In this document: piece by piece, positions 25,667-35,093 of the stretch
Numbering within the stretch: position 1 is the stretch's first letter
Layout of the letters: each line of letters opens with the position of its first letter
DNA from: Vulcanimicrobiota bacterium
GTDB taxonomy: Bacteria; Vulcanimicrobiota; Vulcanimicrobiia; Vulcanimicrobiales; Vulcanimicrobiaceae
Length of the DNA stretch: 64,000 nucleotides
Assembly: GCA_003151115.1 (NCBI GenBank)
Contig: PLWS01000003.1
Coordinates: forward strand, 63,350 to 127,349
Direction of reading: 5' to 3'
Notes under the pieces: model-generated
What the model was told of the DNA's origin: nothing
Seen by the model: only the letters and a program-made list of their open reading frames with translations
Databases searched by the model: none
Program-made: the position numbers and the translations under genes

Positions 25667-26703
25667 GGCAGCGGAACCCCGTCGACGATGTCACTCAAGC
25701 GCCGTTCGCGCTCCTCACGATCCAAGAGAAACGTATCTGCAAAAGCCACGCGATGACGGAGAGCTGCGCATGCGATGCTCTGCACGTCCTTCGGAAGGAC
25801 GTACACGCGGCCAGCGATCATTGCTTTCGCGCGCGCGCCTGCGAGAATGGCAAGGGCGGCTCTTGGGCCTGCCCCATATTCGAGACCCCCTTCGAGCGCA
25901 CGGTGGCGCGTCGCGCGTACGAGCGCGACCATATACTCCATCAAGCGCGGCGCACAGTATATCGTGCGAGCGGTGCCTCGCCAGCCAGACACCGTTTCGA
26001 TTGAGACGGCCGGTTTTACGCATGGCGCCAACCCGCCGCCGAACCGGTCGAGTATCTCGAGCTCTTCGCACCGGCTTGGAAAATGTAGGAGCACCTTCAA
26101 TAGGAAGCGATCGACCTGCGCCGCGGGCAGCGAATAAATTCCGTCCGCTTCGATTTCGTTCATCGTTCCAAGTACCAGAAACGGCTCCGGCAGGCGGTGC
26201 GCGGCCCCTCCGAGCGAGACTTGCCTTTCCTCGAGCGCCTCGAGCAGCGCGGCCTGCGTTTGCGCCGGCGCCCGATTGATTTCGTCCACGAGCACGACGT
26301 TGGCGAACAACGGACCCAGTCGCGTCTTAAAAGACAGGTCGCGCTGATCGAATATCTCCGATCCGACAATCTCCGCCGGCAAAAGATCGGCGGTGCACTG
26401 TATTCGCGAGAACGTTGCGTCGATCGACCCGGCCAGAGTGCGGCACGCCAGCGTCTTTGCCAGACCCGGAGGTCCTTCGAGCAGGACATGCCCACCCGCG
26501 ATCAGCGCCACCATCAGCGCTTCAATCGCATTGCCCTGCCCGACGATCGCACGCCTGAGCGCATTATGTAAGGCCGATACATCGGCGATGGCCGCCGCGC
26601 GGTAATCGCGCGGTGGTTTGAATTCGGCGTCGGAACTTGCCGCGATCGTCGCCGGAACGCAGACTACAGATTCGTCGACCAAGGCTTCGTGCCGGTAACG
26701 CAA
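25663..26703 (-). CDS. MoxR-family AAA+ ATPase
   Basis: About 346 aa from TTG at 26703. AAA_3 ATPase core: IVGQGNAIEALMVALIAGGHVLLEG, Walker A GPPGLAKT, Walker B VVLVDEINRAPAQTQAALLE, sensor GTMNEIE, and a C-terminal lid domain (GPRAALAILAGARAKAM). The start is unclear: TTG codons at 26703 and 26682 have no Shine-Dalgarno sequence. The frame stays open without ATG/GTG/TTG back to the carA stop (26801) and encodes a hydrophobic stretch (VFILAVAVLAAVTIV) that could be a membrane anchor if a near-cognate start is used. The much longer frame to 27177 lies over carA and is spurious. DUF58 and VWA partners follow directly. Confidence 0.87.
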   Translation of the reverse strand: MRYRHEALVDESVVCVPATIAASSDAEFKPPRDYRAAAIADVSALHNALRRAIVGQGNAIEALMVALIAGGHVLLEGPPGLAKTLACRTLAGSIDATFSRIQCTADLLPAEIVGSEIFDQRDLSFKTRLGPLFANVVLVDEINRAPAQTQAALLEALEERQVSLGGAAHRLPEPFLVLGTMNEIEADGIYSLPAAQVDRFLLKVLLHFPSRCEELEILDRFGGGLAPCVKPAVSIETVSGWRGTARTIYCAPRLMEYMVALVRATRHRALEGGLEYGAGPRAALAILAGARAKAMIAGRVYVLPKDVQSIACAALRHRVAFADTFLLDREERERRLSDIVDGVPLP

Positions 26704-26800
26704 GCGTTTTACGATGGTGACGGCCGCAAGAACCGCGACCGCGAGAATGAAAACGCGGCGCCCGATGAGCGCCGCACAGATTAACGATCCGGTGAGGAAG

Positions 26801-27880
26801 TTACCTTCGCACCAGATCTTGGAGCCAATATGCGAAAAGGCCGCGCGCATCGAACGGTCCGGGAGAGGCTTCGGGATGGAACTGAACGGCTTCGACCGGC
26901 AAGTGCCGGTGCCGAAAGCCTTCGTTGGTTCCGTCGTTGAGGTTGACCATTGTCTGCTCGAGCGAGCTTGGGAGCGAGGCTGCGTCGACGGCGTATCCAT
27001 GGTTGTGCGCGGTAACAATGACCTCTCCATGTTGCAGATTCTTGACCGGCTGATTGCCGCCACGATGCCCGTAGGGCAACTTGAACGTGGTGGCGCCGCA
27101 GGCCAACGCCAACAGCTGATGCCCCAAACAGATGCCGTACATTGGCCGCTTTCCGAGCAGCGAACGCAGCGTTTCAATCGTTTGTGGAAGGTCCGTCGGA
27201 TCGCCGGGGCCGGGGGAGATGAGGATTGCCTGCGGATCGTGGCGCAGAATCTCTTCTTCGGTTGTGTCGTACGGAACCACGGTGACCGATGCGCCGAGCG
27301 CCCCCAGCTCGCGAATGATCGCGCGTTTCACGCCGCAATCGATCAGCACCACTCGCGGACCGCCAGCGACGCCTTTGACCTGTTCGGTGCGCGTTGCCAC
27401 GCTCGGAACCAGACCCTTCGTGTTCGCGCTGCGCACGAATTGCACTAGAAGTTTCTCCGCGCCGTGCAACGCAGATTCTCCCACCGCCAGCGCAGCCCAA
27501 ATCGTTCCGTGTTCGCGCAAAGTAACGGTGATGGCTCGCGTGTCCGCCTCCACCATGGTTGGAACACGCTCCTGGTTCAGCCACGACGGCAGGTCGCTGT
27601 GCGAGGCGTGATGTGACGGATGACGTGCGATGTGTTTGATGACGGCACCCGCAACGCAGGCGCGCGAATACTGGGCGGCTTCCCCTGACATGCCGTAGTT
27701 CCCGATCATGGGAAACGTGAACGTAAGAATCTGACCGGCGTACGACGGATCCGTAAGGGCTTCTTCGTAACCCGTCATGCCCGTGTAGAAAACGGCCTCA
27801 CCTAAAGCGACCCCTTCGCAGTCGAGACCTTCTCCGTCGAAGCGCGTGCCGTCGGCTAAGAACAACGCCGCGCGTTTCAT
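26801..27880 (-). CDS. carA: Carbamoyl-phosphate synthase small (glutaminase) subunit
   Basis: 359 aa. It hydrolyses glutamine and channels ammonia to CarB. The N-terminal CPSase_sm_chain domain (ALFLADGTRFDGEG, EAVFYTGMTGYEEALTDPSY) is followed by a class I glutamine amidotransferase with nucleophile GICLGHQ and the His/Glu pair in AVQFHPEASPGP. The ATG at 27880 overlaps the pyrC stop by 4 bases (ATGA); the longer frame to 27985 is inside pyrC. Between carA and carB lie moxR, DUF58, VWA and pdxH. Confidence 0.96.
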   Translation of the reverse strand: MKRAALFLADGTRFDGEGLDCEGVALGEAVFYTGMTGYEEALTDPSYAGQILTFTFPMIGNYGMSGEAAQYSRACVAGAVIKHIARHPSHHASHSDLPSWLNQERVPTMVEADTRAITVTLREHGTIWAALAVGESALHGAEKLLVQFVRSANTKGLVPSVATRTEQVKGVAGGPRVVLIDCGVKRAIIRELGALGASVTVVPYDTTEEEILRHDPQAILISPGPGDPTDLPQTIETLRSLLGKRPMYGICLGHQLLALACGATTFKLPYGHRGGNQPVKNLQHGEVIVTAHNHGYAVDAASLPSSLEQTMVNLNDGTNEGFRHRHLPVEAVQFHPEASPGPFDARGLFAYWLQDLVRR

Positions 27881-29097
27881 CGCGTACTCCAAGCGGCGAC
27901 GCGGTAGTTCTGCATCACGGCCGAACCCGCCACGATCGTGGCGATTGCACGGCGAGGTAGCGTCATACCGGCGAACGGGGTGCACTTGCCCTTTGAATAA
28001 AATTCCTTCGGATCGACCACCCAGTCGCGGTCGGCGAAGATCGTGACGTCGGCGGGCGATCCCACGACGAGCGTACCTCCGGGCACGCCGAGAATGCGCG
28101 CGGGATTACACGAGAGCATCTCCACGTACCGGCGCAAGGGCAGGTCTGGAAGGGCAAGCGCGTATGCGCCGATCGCGATCTCCAGCCCGCTAAAACCGGG
28201 CGACGTCGTGTCGGCATGCGGCGCGTGGTCGCTCGCGAACGCGTCGATCGTTCCGTTGCGTACGGCCTTGCGCAGCGCCGCGACGTCGTCGGCTGAGCGC
28301 AGCGGCGGATGCACTTTTGCCGCCGCGCCCAAGCCCTCAGCATCCATCCGCGTGAAGACGAGATGGTGCGGCGTAGCTTCGGCCGTGCACGCGACACGGG
28401 CGTGTTTAGCCGACGCAATGGCCTCGAGTGCCGCATGCGTGGAGACGTGGGCGATGTGCCACGGCACCGACGTTGCGCGCGCGATCGCGATGTCGCGCAC
28501 GACGGCCGACGCTTCCGCTGCCGGATCGAACTCGTCACGCTGCTTGATGGCGGCGTTCTCGCAGTGCGTGATGAACGCGCGTCCGCTTTTACCCGCGCGC
28601 AGGGCCGCACTCGTCTGCACTATCGCGCTTTCAATCGTGCTTCCATCATCGCTGAACGCGACGGCGCCGGCGCCGGCGAGACCGGCATAATCAACCGGCT
28701 CTTTCCCTTGCCGGCCATGCGTGATAGCCGCGATAGGATAGACTCTCGCCAAGCCCGCCGCCGCCGCCGCTTCGATGACCCAGCGAACCATTTCGGGCGT
28801 ATCCAACGCCGGATGCGTGTTGGGCATTGCGCCGACGGCGGTGAACCCGCCGGCGACGGCGGCCGCGCAGCCGGTGGCGATCGTTTCTTTTTCGGGATTG
28901 CCGGGCTCGCGCAGGTGCACGTGCATGTCGATAAATCCCGGCGCAACGTAGGCGTTGCGCGCGTCGATAACATCTTCGCTATCCTCCGGGCGCAGCAATT
29001 CGCCGACCTCGCAGACGATGCCGTCGCGAATGCGTATGTCCAATACCGCGTCGATCCGCGCAACCGGATCGACGACGCGACCACCTGCGATAAGAAT
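27877..29097 (-). CDS. pyrC: Dihydroorotase, apparent ATT start
   Basis: About 406 aa. It cyclises carbamoyl aspartate to dihydroorotate. Motifs: GFIDMHVHLREPG (metal His pair), THCENAA, HIAHVSTHAALEAI and FASDHAPH. The family N-terminus (LIAGGRVVDPVARIDAVLDIRIRDG) starts upstream of the first canonical start (TTG at 29043). In frame before it lie only CTT, AAC and ATT after the pyrB stop. ATT at 29097 places the N-terminus where homologues begin and has GGTGG 6-7 bases upstream. I use it as a tentative start; enzyme identity is secure. It overlaps carA by 4 bases. Confidence 0.92.
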   Translation of the reverse strand: MLIAGGRVVDPVARIDAVLDIRIRDGIVCEVGELLRPEDSEDVIDARNAYVAPGFIDMHVHLREPGNPEKETIATGCAAAVAGGFTAVGAMPNTHPALDTPEMVRWVIEAAAAAGLARVYPIAAITHGRQGKEPVDYAGLAGAGAVAFSDDGSTIESAIVQTSAALRAGKSGRAFITHCENAAIKQRDEFDPAAEASAVVRDIAIARATSVPWHIAHVSTHAALEAIASAKHARVACTAEATPHHLVFTRMDAEGLGAAAKVHPPLRSADDVAALRKAVRNGTIDAFASDHAPHADTTSPGFSGLEIAIGAYALALPDLPLRRYVEMLSCNPARILGVPGGTLVVGSPADVTIFADRDWVVDPKEFYSKGKCTPFAGMTLPRRAIATIVAGSAVMQNYRVAAWSTR

Positions 29098-29098
29098 G

Positions 29099-30013
29099 TT
29101 AAGCCACCAGCGCTGGGGCGCCGTTTACCAGGAAATCCAACAGTGCCATCCGCACCCGCACGCCGTGCATCACTTGGCTCGCATAGCGCCAGCCCGCGTA
29201 GTCGAGCACGCTGTCATCGAGTTCTACGCCACGGTGATAGGGGCCGGGATGCATGATGATCGCCTCAGGACGCATACGCTTCAAACGGCGTGAATCCAGG
29301 CGGTAACGGGCGATGTACTCTTCATCGGAGATCGGCATATCGGCGAAGCGCTCGCGTTGAATGCGTAGAAGCATAATTGCGTCCACATCTCCGAGGATCG
29401 GATCCAGGTCGCGTTCGATCTTTACGTGCGGCTGCGCATAGTCGTCCGGCAAGAATGCCGGCGGTCCCACCAGGGTGATCTCCGCGCCGAAGCTTCGCAG
29501 TCCGGCAATGTTAGAATGAGCGACCCGGCTGTGCAGAATATCGCCGACTATGGCAATGCGCCTGCCCGATAATTCTCCGAACTCCTGGCGCATCGTATAG
29601 ATGTCGAGCAGTCCTTGCGTCGGGTGCGCGTGCGTCCCATCGCCGGCGTTGATCACGTGTCCGTCAAATGCGAGCGCGACGCGACGCGGATACCCTTCTT
29701 CCGAATGACGGATAACGAGGACGTTGATTCCCATCGCTGCCAGCGTAATGGCCGTATCTTCGATCGTCTCGCCTTTCTGAAGGCTCGACTCTTTCGGCCA
29801 GAGGGTGATCGCATTTGCACCTAGCCGCTGCTCGGCTAGCGCAAAAGACGTCATCGTGCGCGTACTGTTTTCGAAGAACATGTTGACGCAGGCGACGTCG
29901 TCTAGCAGCCGGTCGGGTTTTTCATGCTCGAAATCGGCCGTACGTTCGAAGATGTAAGTCATTTCCGAGGCGGTGAGGTCGTCGAGATCGATTACGCTAC
30001 GTCTCGTCCGCAA
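29099..30013 (-). CDS. pyrB: Aspartate carbamoyltransferase catalytic subunit
   Basis: 304 aa. It condenses carbamoyl phosphate with aspartate. Carbamoyl-phosphate-binding STRTMTSF at about residue 51, DGTHAHPTQGLLDIYTM (HPTQ), GDILHSRVAHSNI and MHPGPYHRGVELDD are all present. The start is TTG at 30013, with GGTGA 6 bases upstream, overlapping pyrR by 17 bases. No pyrI regulatory subunit is present in the window, so the enzyme may work as the unregulated trimer or with PyrC, as in some other bacteria (inference). Confidence 0.96.
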   Translation of the reverse strand: MRTRRSVIDLDDLTASEMTYIFERTADFEHEKPDRLLDDVACVNMFFENSTRTMTSFALAEQRLGANAITLWPKESSLQKGETIEDTAITLAAMGINVLVIRHSEEGYPRRVALAFDGHVINAGDGTHAHPTQGLLDIYTMRQEFGELSGRRIAIVGDILHSRVAHSNIAGLRSFGAEITLVGPPAFLPDDYAQPHVKIERDLDPILGDVDAIMLLRIQRERFADMPISDEEYIARYRLDSRRLKRMRPEAIIMHPGPYHRGVELDDSVLDYAGWRYASQVMHGVRVRMALLDFLVNGAPALVA

Positions 30014-30542
30014 CGATCGTCACCTCGTCGGCTTCCGACGGCTCGTTTTGCAGGCTGACATTGACGCGTTCCTTACGGCTGGTGGGCACGAAGCGGCCGA
30101 CGTAATCGGGTTGAACGGGCAGTTCGCGCAAGCCACGGTCTACGAGCACGCAGAGACGCACTGCCGCGGGGCGGCCCAAATCGATGACCGCGTCCAGGGC
30201 CGAGCGGACGGTCCGCCCCGTATATAAGACGTCGTCGACGATGACCACGGTCTTGCCATCCGGGTCGCCCGGGATTAGCGATTCAGGCAATTCGTGCCAA
30301 ACTTCATCGTCACGATAGAGATTGATGTTCAGAAATCCGAGCTGCGGACGCTGCCCTGAAACGTGTTCGATCTGCGCTGCGATCCGCTGCGCCAGCGCTT
30401 CACCTCCCCGGCGGATGCCGATCAGATAAAGCCGCGCTTGCGGACCTTCGGGCTCGAGGATCTGGTGCGCGAGACGCGCGACGATGCGCTCGATTTCAGC
30501 GGCGCCCACGAGAACGCGGCGCTTCGCCACGGAAGCCGTCAT
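29997..30542 (-). CDS. pyrR: PyrR bifunctional regulator / uracil phosphoribosyltransferase
   Basis: 181 aa. It has the PRPP-binding loop VVIVDDVLYTGRTVRSAL and the LIGIRRGGEALAQRI segment. In Bacillus PyrR binds UMP and pyr leader RNA to cause attenuation. Here pyrR is wedged between valS (4-base ATGA overlap) and pyrB (17-base overlap), so there is no leader for a classical anti-antiterminator. Any regulation must act at translation, inside valS, or upstream of the whole chain. UPRTase activity is likely retained. Confidence 0.95.
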   Translation of the reverse strand: MTASVAKRRVLVGAAEIERIVARLAHQILEPEGPQARLYLIGIRRGGEALAQRIAAQIEHVSGQRPQLGFLNINLYRDDEVWHELPESLIPGDPDGKTVVIVDDVLYTGRTVRSALDAVIDLGRPAAVRLCVLVDRGLRELPVQPDYVGRFVPTSRKERVNVSLQNEPSEADEVTIVADET

Positions 30543-33166
30543 TTGGCTTCTCCCATCCCCGCCAGCATCGTCACGATATGCTCGAGTTCCCTCTGGTAGC
30601 CCGCTAACTTTTCGCGCTCCTTCGCCACCACGTCGGGTTTCGCATTTGCAACAAAGCGCTGATCCGCCAGCTTGCGCTCGGACCGGGCGACCTCGCTGCG
30701 CAAGCGGGCTTCTTCCTTCTTATAGCGCTCCGATAGAACGCCCGTCGGCGCTTGAGCTTCAGCGGCCGCGATCCCCTCCACGATCGAGCCGCCCTGTGCC
30801 GGAACCGGCACGATATCCGCTGCCGCTAACGTTGCGATGAGCGATGCAGTGCCGGCGGGCACGTTTGAAGGCACGTTCACTGTGAGCCGTTCGCGCGGGG
30901 ACAAGCCGAGTTCCGCGCGCAGATTCCTGATCTGCTCGACCTTGCGGCGGAGCGCCTCGAAAGTCGCCGCCGCCTCGGGATCGGTTGGAATCTCCGCGAG
31001 GTCGGGCCAGCTCGCCGTCACGATCGTATCGCCGTCGTGCGGCAGCGTCAGCCATACTTCCTCGGTGATGAACGGCGCGATGGGGTGCAGCAAACGCATG
31101 GCATGGTTGAGCACAAAGGAAAGAACGGCCGCTCGCGTTTCGCGTGCACCCGGATCTTTGGTTCCTTCGAGGTACCAGTCGCAGAATTCGTACCATACGA
31201 ACGACCAGACCGTTTCTGCGGCAATGCCGAAATCGTAACGATCCAATGCCCCACTGAGTTCGGCCACCGTCTGATGCAGTCGGGTGAGGATCCACTTGTC
31301 GGCGAGCGTGAGCTTTTCAACCGCGGGGAGCTGCATCGCGGGCGGCAGCCCTTCGGGCAGCGCCAGCGTGTAGCGCAGCGCGTTCCAAATCTTGTTGTTG
31401 AAGTTGCGCGCCTCTTCGCAGCGCTTTTCGTTGAACCGGACCTCTTGGCTTTCAAGGCGGAGCTGGCGCAGCATGCCCATCCGGAACGCGTCGGCGCCGT
31501 ACTGCTCGATTAAGGTGAGCGGATCGATTACGTTCCCGAGCGACTTGCTCATCTTCCGGCCTTGCGCGTCGAAGAGCAACGGTGCCACGAACACGTCTTT
31601 GAACGGAAGACGCCCCGTGAAACGCAAGCCCAGCATCACCATGCGCGCTACCCAAAGGAAGATGATCTCCCAGCCTGTCAGCAACACTTGCGACGGGTAC
31701 CAATGTGCGAACTCCGGCGTTTGTTCCGGCCATCCGAGGATCGAGAACGGCCACAGGCCGCTCGAGAACCACGTGTCGAGCGTATCGGGGTCGCGCGCTA
31801 AATCGTCGCCACCGAACTTGCGCGCTTCTTCTTCGGTCTCCGCGACAACCACCGTTCCGTCAGGGTTATACCAAACCGGCAGCTGATGGCCCCACCAAAT
31901 CTGGCGTGAGATATTCCAGTCCCGGATGTTTTCCAGCCATTGCTCGAACGTGCGTCCGTAACGCTCCGGCACGAAACGCACGCGCCCCTCGCGATACGCT
32001 TGCAGCGCCGGCTCGGCTAGCGGTTTCATTTTGACAAACCATTGCAGCGAGAGCAACGGTTCGATCACCTCACCCGTGCGTTCGCTGATCGCGATCGCGT
32101 AACGATACGGTTTTTCTTCTAACAGCAAGCCTTGCGCGCGCAACGCAGCGATGATGGCCGCTCGTGCCTCCAGACGCGGCATGCCTTCGTAGCGACCGAC
32201 CGCGATCTCGGCGCCGGTGATCCGCGCGTCGAGATCCAGCACCGATGGCATCGCCAGCTCGTGGCGCAGGCCGATTTCATAATCTGTGGCATCGTGCGCC
32301 GGCGTAACTTTCACGGCGCCCGTTCCAAACTCGGGATCGACCCTCTCATCGGCGATGATTGGAATCTTCCGCTGCAGCAGTGGCGGAACGAGGACGGCCT
32401 TTCCGATAAGATCGCGGTACCGCTTGTCACCGGGGTGAACGGCGATGGCGACATCACCCAGCATCGTTTCGGGGCGCGTGGTTGTCACTTCTATGCCCGG
32501 CAGCTCCGATAGCCCCGGGAATTCTTTAGGAAACTCAGTCAGCGCCGTGAACGGATAGCGAATGCGCCAAAGCGTACCGTCGCGTTCTTCGTGCTCGACC
32601 TCAGCGTCGGAGACGGTCGTGTGGGCTTTCGGATCCCAGTTCACGAGACGTTTGCCGCGGTAGATCAACCCGTCGCGGTAGAGCGCGACAAAAACCTTAC
32701 GCACGGCGGCGGAAAGCTGCTCGTCCATCGTAAAGCGCGCACGCTGCCAGTCCGGTCCGAAGCCGAGCCGGCGGAATTGCTCGAAGATCGTCCCGCCCGT
32801 TTCGCGTGACCATTGCCATGCGATCTCGAGGTATTTCTCACGGCCAAGCGATTCGCGCGATTGACCCTTAGCCGCGAGCTCGCGGACGAGCACGGCTTCG
32901 GTAGCGATCGCGGCGTGGTCGGTTCCCGGAAGCCAATCGGCGTTCTCACCGAGCATTCGGTGATAACGCGTGAGCACGTCCATCGGCGTGTACGTCGATC
33001 CGTGTCCGAGGTGCGCGCGCGCCGTGACGTTCGGCGGCGGCATGCAGATGATGAATGGCGGCCGCGACGGATCGGGCTCCTCATGGAAATAGCCCGCGTC
33101 TTCCCAGCGCTTATAGAGCCGTGATTCTACGGTTTTTGGATCGTAATTCTTAGGAAGTTCCGCCAC
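30539..33166 (-). CDS. valS: Valyl-tRNA synthetase
   Basis: 875 aa class Ia synthetase. HIGH-type motif HLGHG near residue 54, editing domain including TTRPETMLGDVAIAVHP, KMSKS motif GRKMSKSLGNV near residue 525, an anticodon-binding helical domain (WILTRLHQTVAELS), and a C-terminal coiled-coil tRNA arm (RLRSEVARSERKLADQRF). The start is GTG at 33166. A perfect 6-bp inverted repeat sits immediately before it and no Shine-Dalgarno sequence is evident. The 3' end overlaps pyrR by 4 bases. Confidence 0.97.
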   Translation of the reverse strand: MAELPKNYDPKTVESRLYKRWEDAGYFHEEPDPSRPPFIICMPPPNVTARAHLGHGSTYTPMDVLTRYHRMLGENADWLPGTDHAAIATEAVLVRELAAKGQSRESLGREKYLEIAWQWSRETGGTIFEQFRRLGFGPDWQRARFTMDEQLSAAVRKVFVALYRDGLIYRGKRLVNWDPKAHTTVSDAEVEHEERDGTLWRIRYPFTALTEFPKEFPGLSELPGIEVTTTRPETMLGDVAIAVHPGDKRYRDLIGKAVLVPPLLQRKIPIIADERVDPEFGTGAVKVTPAHDATDYEIGLRHELAMPSVLDLDARITGAEIAVGRYEGMPRLEARAAIIAALRAQGLLLEEKPYRYAIAISERTGEVIEPLLSLQWFVKMKPLAEPALQAYREGRVRFVPERYGRTFEQWLENIRDWNISRQIWWGHQLPVWYNPDGTVVVAETEEEARKFGGDDLARDPDTLDTWFSSGLWPFSILGWPEQTPEFAHWYPSQVLLTGWEIIFLWVARMVMLGLRFTGRLPFKDVFVAPLLFDAQGRKMSKSLGNVIDPLTLIEQYGADAFRMGMLRQLRLESQEVRFNEKRCEEARNFNNKIWNALRYTLALPEGLPPAMQLPAVEKLTLADKWILTRLHQTVAELSGALDRYDFGIAAETVWSFVWYEFCDWYLEGTKDPGARETRAAVLSFVLNHAMRLLHPIAPFITEEVWLTLPHDGDTIVTASWPDLAEIPTDPEAAATFEALRRKVEQIRNLRAELGLSPRERLTVNVPSNVPAGTASLIATLAAADIVPVPAQGGSIVEGIAAAEAQAPTGVLSERYKKEEARLRSEVARSERKLADQRFVANAKPDVVAKEREKLAGYQRELEHIVTMLAGMGEAK

Positions 33167-33186
33167 CCGGCGCTTTTAGTCGCCGG
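33167..33186 (-). repeat. Short inverted repeat abutting the valS start codon
   Basis: CCGGCG and CGCCGG arms separated by 8 AT-rich bases, filling most of the 32-base clpX-valS gap and ending directly at the valS GTG. There is no T-run, so it is unlikely to be an intrinsic terminator. In mRNA it would put the translation start at the base of a hairpin. Confidence 0.45.
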
Positions 33187-33198
33187 AGTTGCTGCGCC

Positions 33199-34458
<1,260 letters not shown>

Positions 34459-34467
34459 GCTTCCCCT

Positions 34468-35082
34468 TTAGGCCGGCGTCGCCAGCGACGAGCGGTTCTC
34501 GATGATCGTATCTATGATACCGTACTCCTTGGCCTCGGGCGGCGTCATGTAGTAATCCCGTTCGATGTCCTTGAGAATCTGCTCGACATCTTTCTTGGTG
34601 GTCTCCTCGTAGATTCCCGCCAGCATGCGGCGGGTGGCGATGAGGTCCCGGGCGTGAATCTCGATATCGGTGGCCTGCCCCCCGACCTGCGAGACCCAGG
34701 GCTGATGGATCAAAATCTTGGAGTGAGGCAGCGACATCCGTTTCCCGGCTGCTCCGCCGGTGAGCAGAATGGAGCCCATCGAGGCCGCCATCCCCGAGCA
34801 AATCGTCGCCACATCGGGCTTGATGAAGCGCATCGTGTCGTAGATCGCAAGTCCCGCTGTCACGCTGCCGCCCGGACTGTTGATGTACATGTCGATGTCT
34901 TTGTCGGGATCTTCTTTTTCGAGAAAGAGTAGCTGCGCGATCACCAGGTTGGCCAAATGATCGTCGACCGGACCGCCGACAAAAACGATGCGATCTTTGA
35001 GTAAGCGCGAGTAGATATCGAATGCGCGCTCGCCTCGCGCGCTTTGCTCGACGACCATGGGGACCAGGTGAGCCATTATCAT
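34468..35082 (-). CDS. clpP: ATP-dependent Clp protease proteolytic subunit
   Basis: 204 aa serine peptidase forming the double-heptamer chamber. Ser in [14 protein letters not shown], His in KILIHQP and Asp in [16 protein letters not shown] form the triad. The N-terminus [20 protein letters not shown] is typical of mature ClpP with almost no propeptide. The gene lies 11 bases after tig and 9 bases before clpX. Confidence 0.97.
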   Translation of the reverse strand: MIMAHLVPMVVEQSARGERAFDIYSRLLKDRIVFVGGPVDDHLANLVIAQLLFLEKEDPDKDIDMYINSPGGSVTAGLAIYDTMRFIKPDVATICSGMAASMGSILLTGGAAGKRMSLPHSKILIHQPWVSQVGGQATDIEIHARDLIATRRMLAGIYEETTKKDVEQILKDIERDYYMTPPEAKEYGIIDTIIENRSSLATPA

Positions 35083-35093
35083 ATGGCTCTCAA

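Noticed and set aside
26704-27177. Extension of the MoxR reading frame upstream to an ATG/GTG/TTG at 27177
   Set aside because: It runs antiparallel to nothing but lies in another frame of carA on the same strand, where carA homology (GICLGHQ, FHPEASPGP) is unmistakable.
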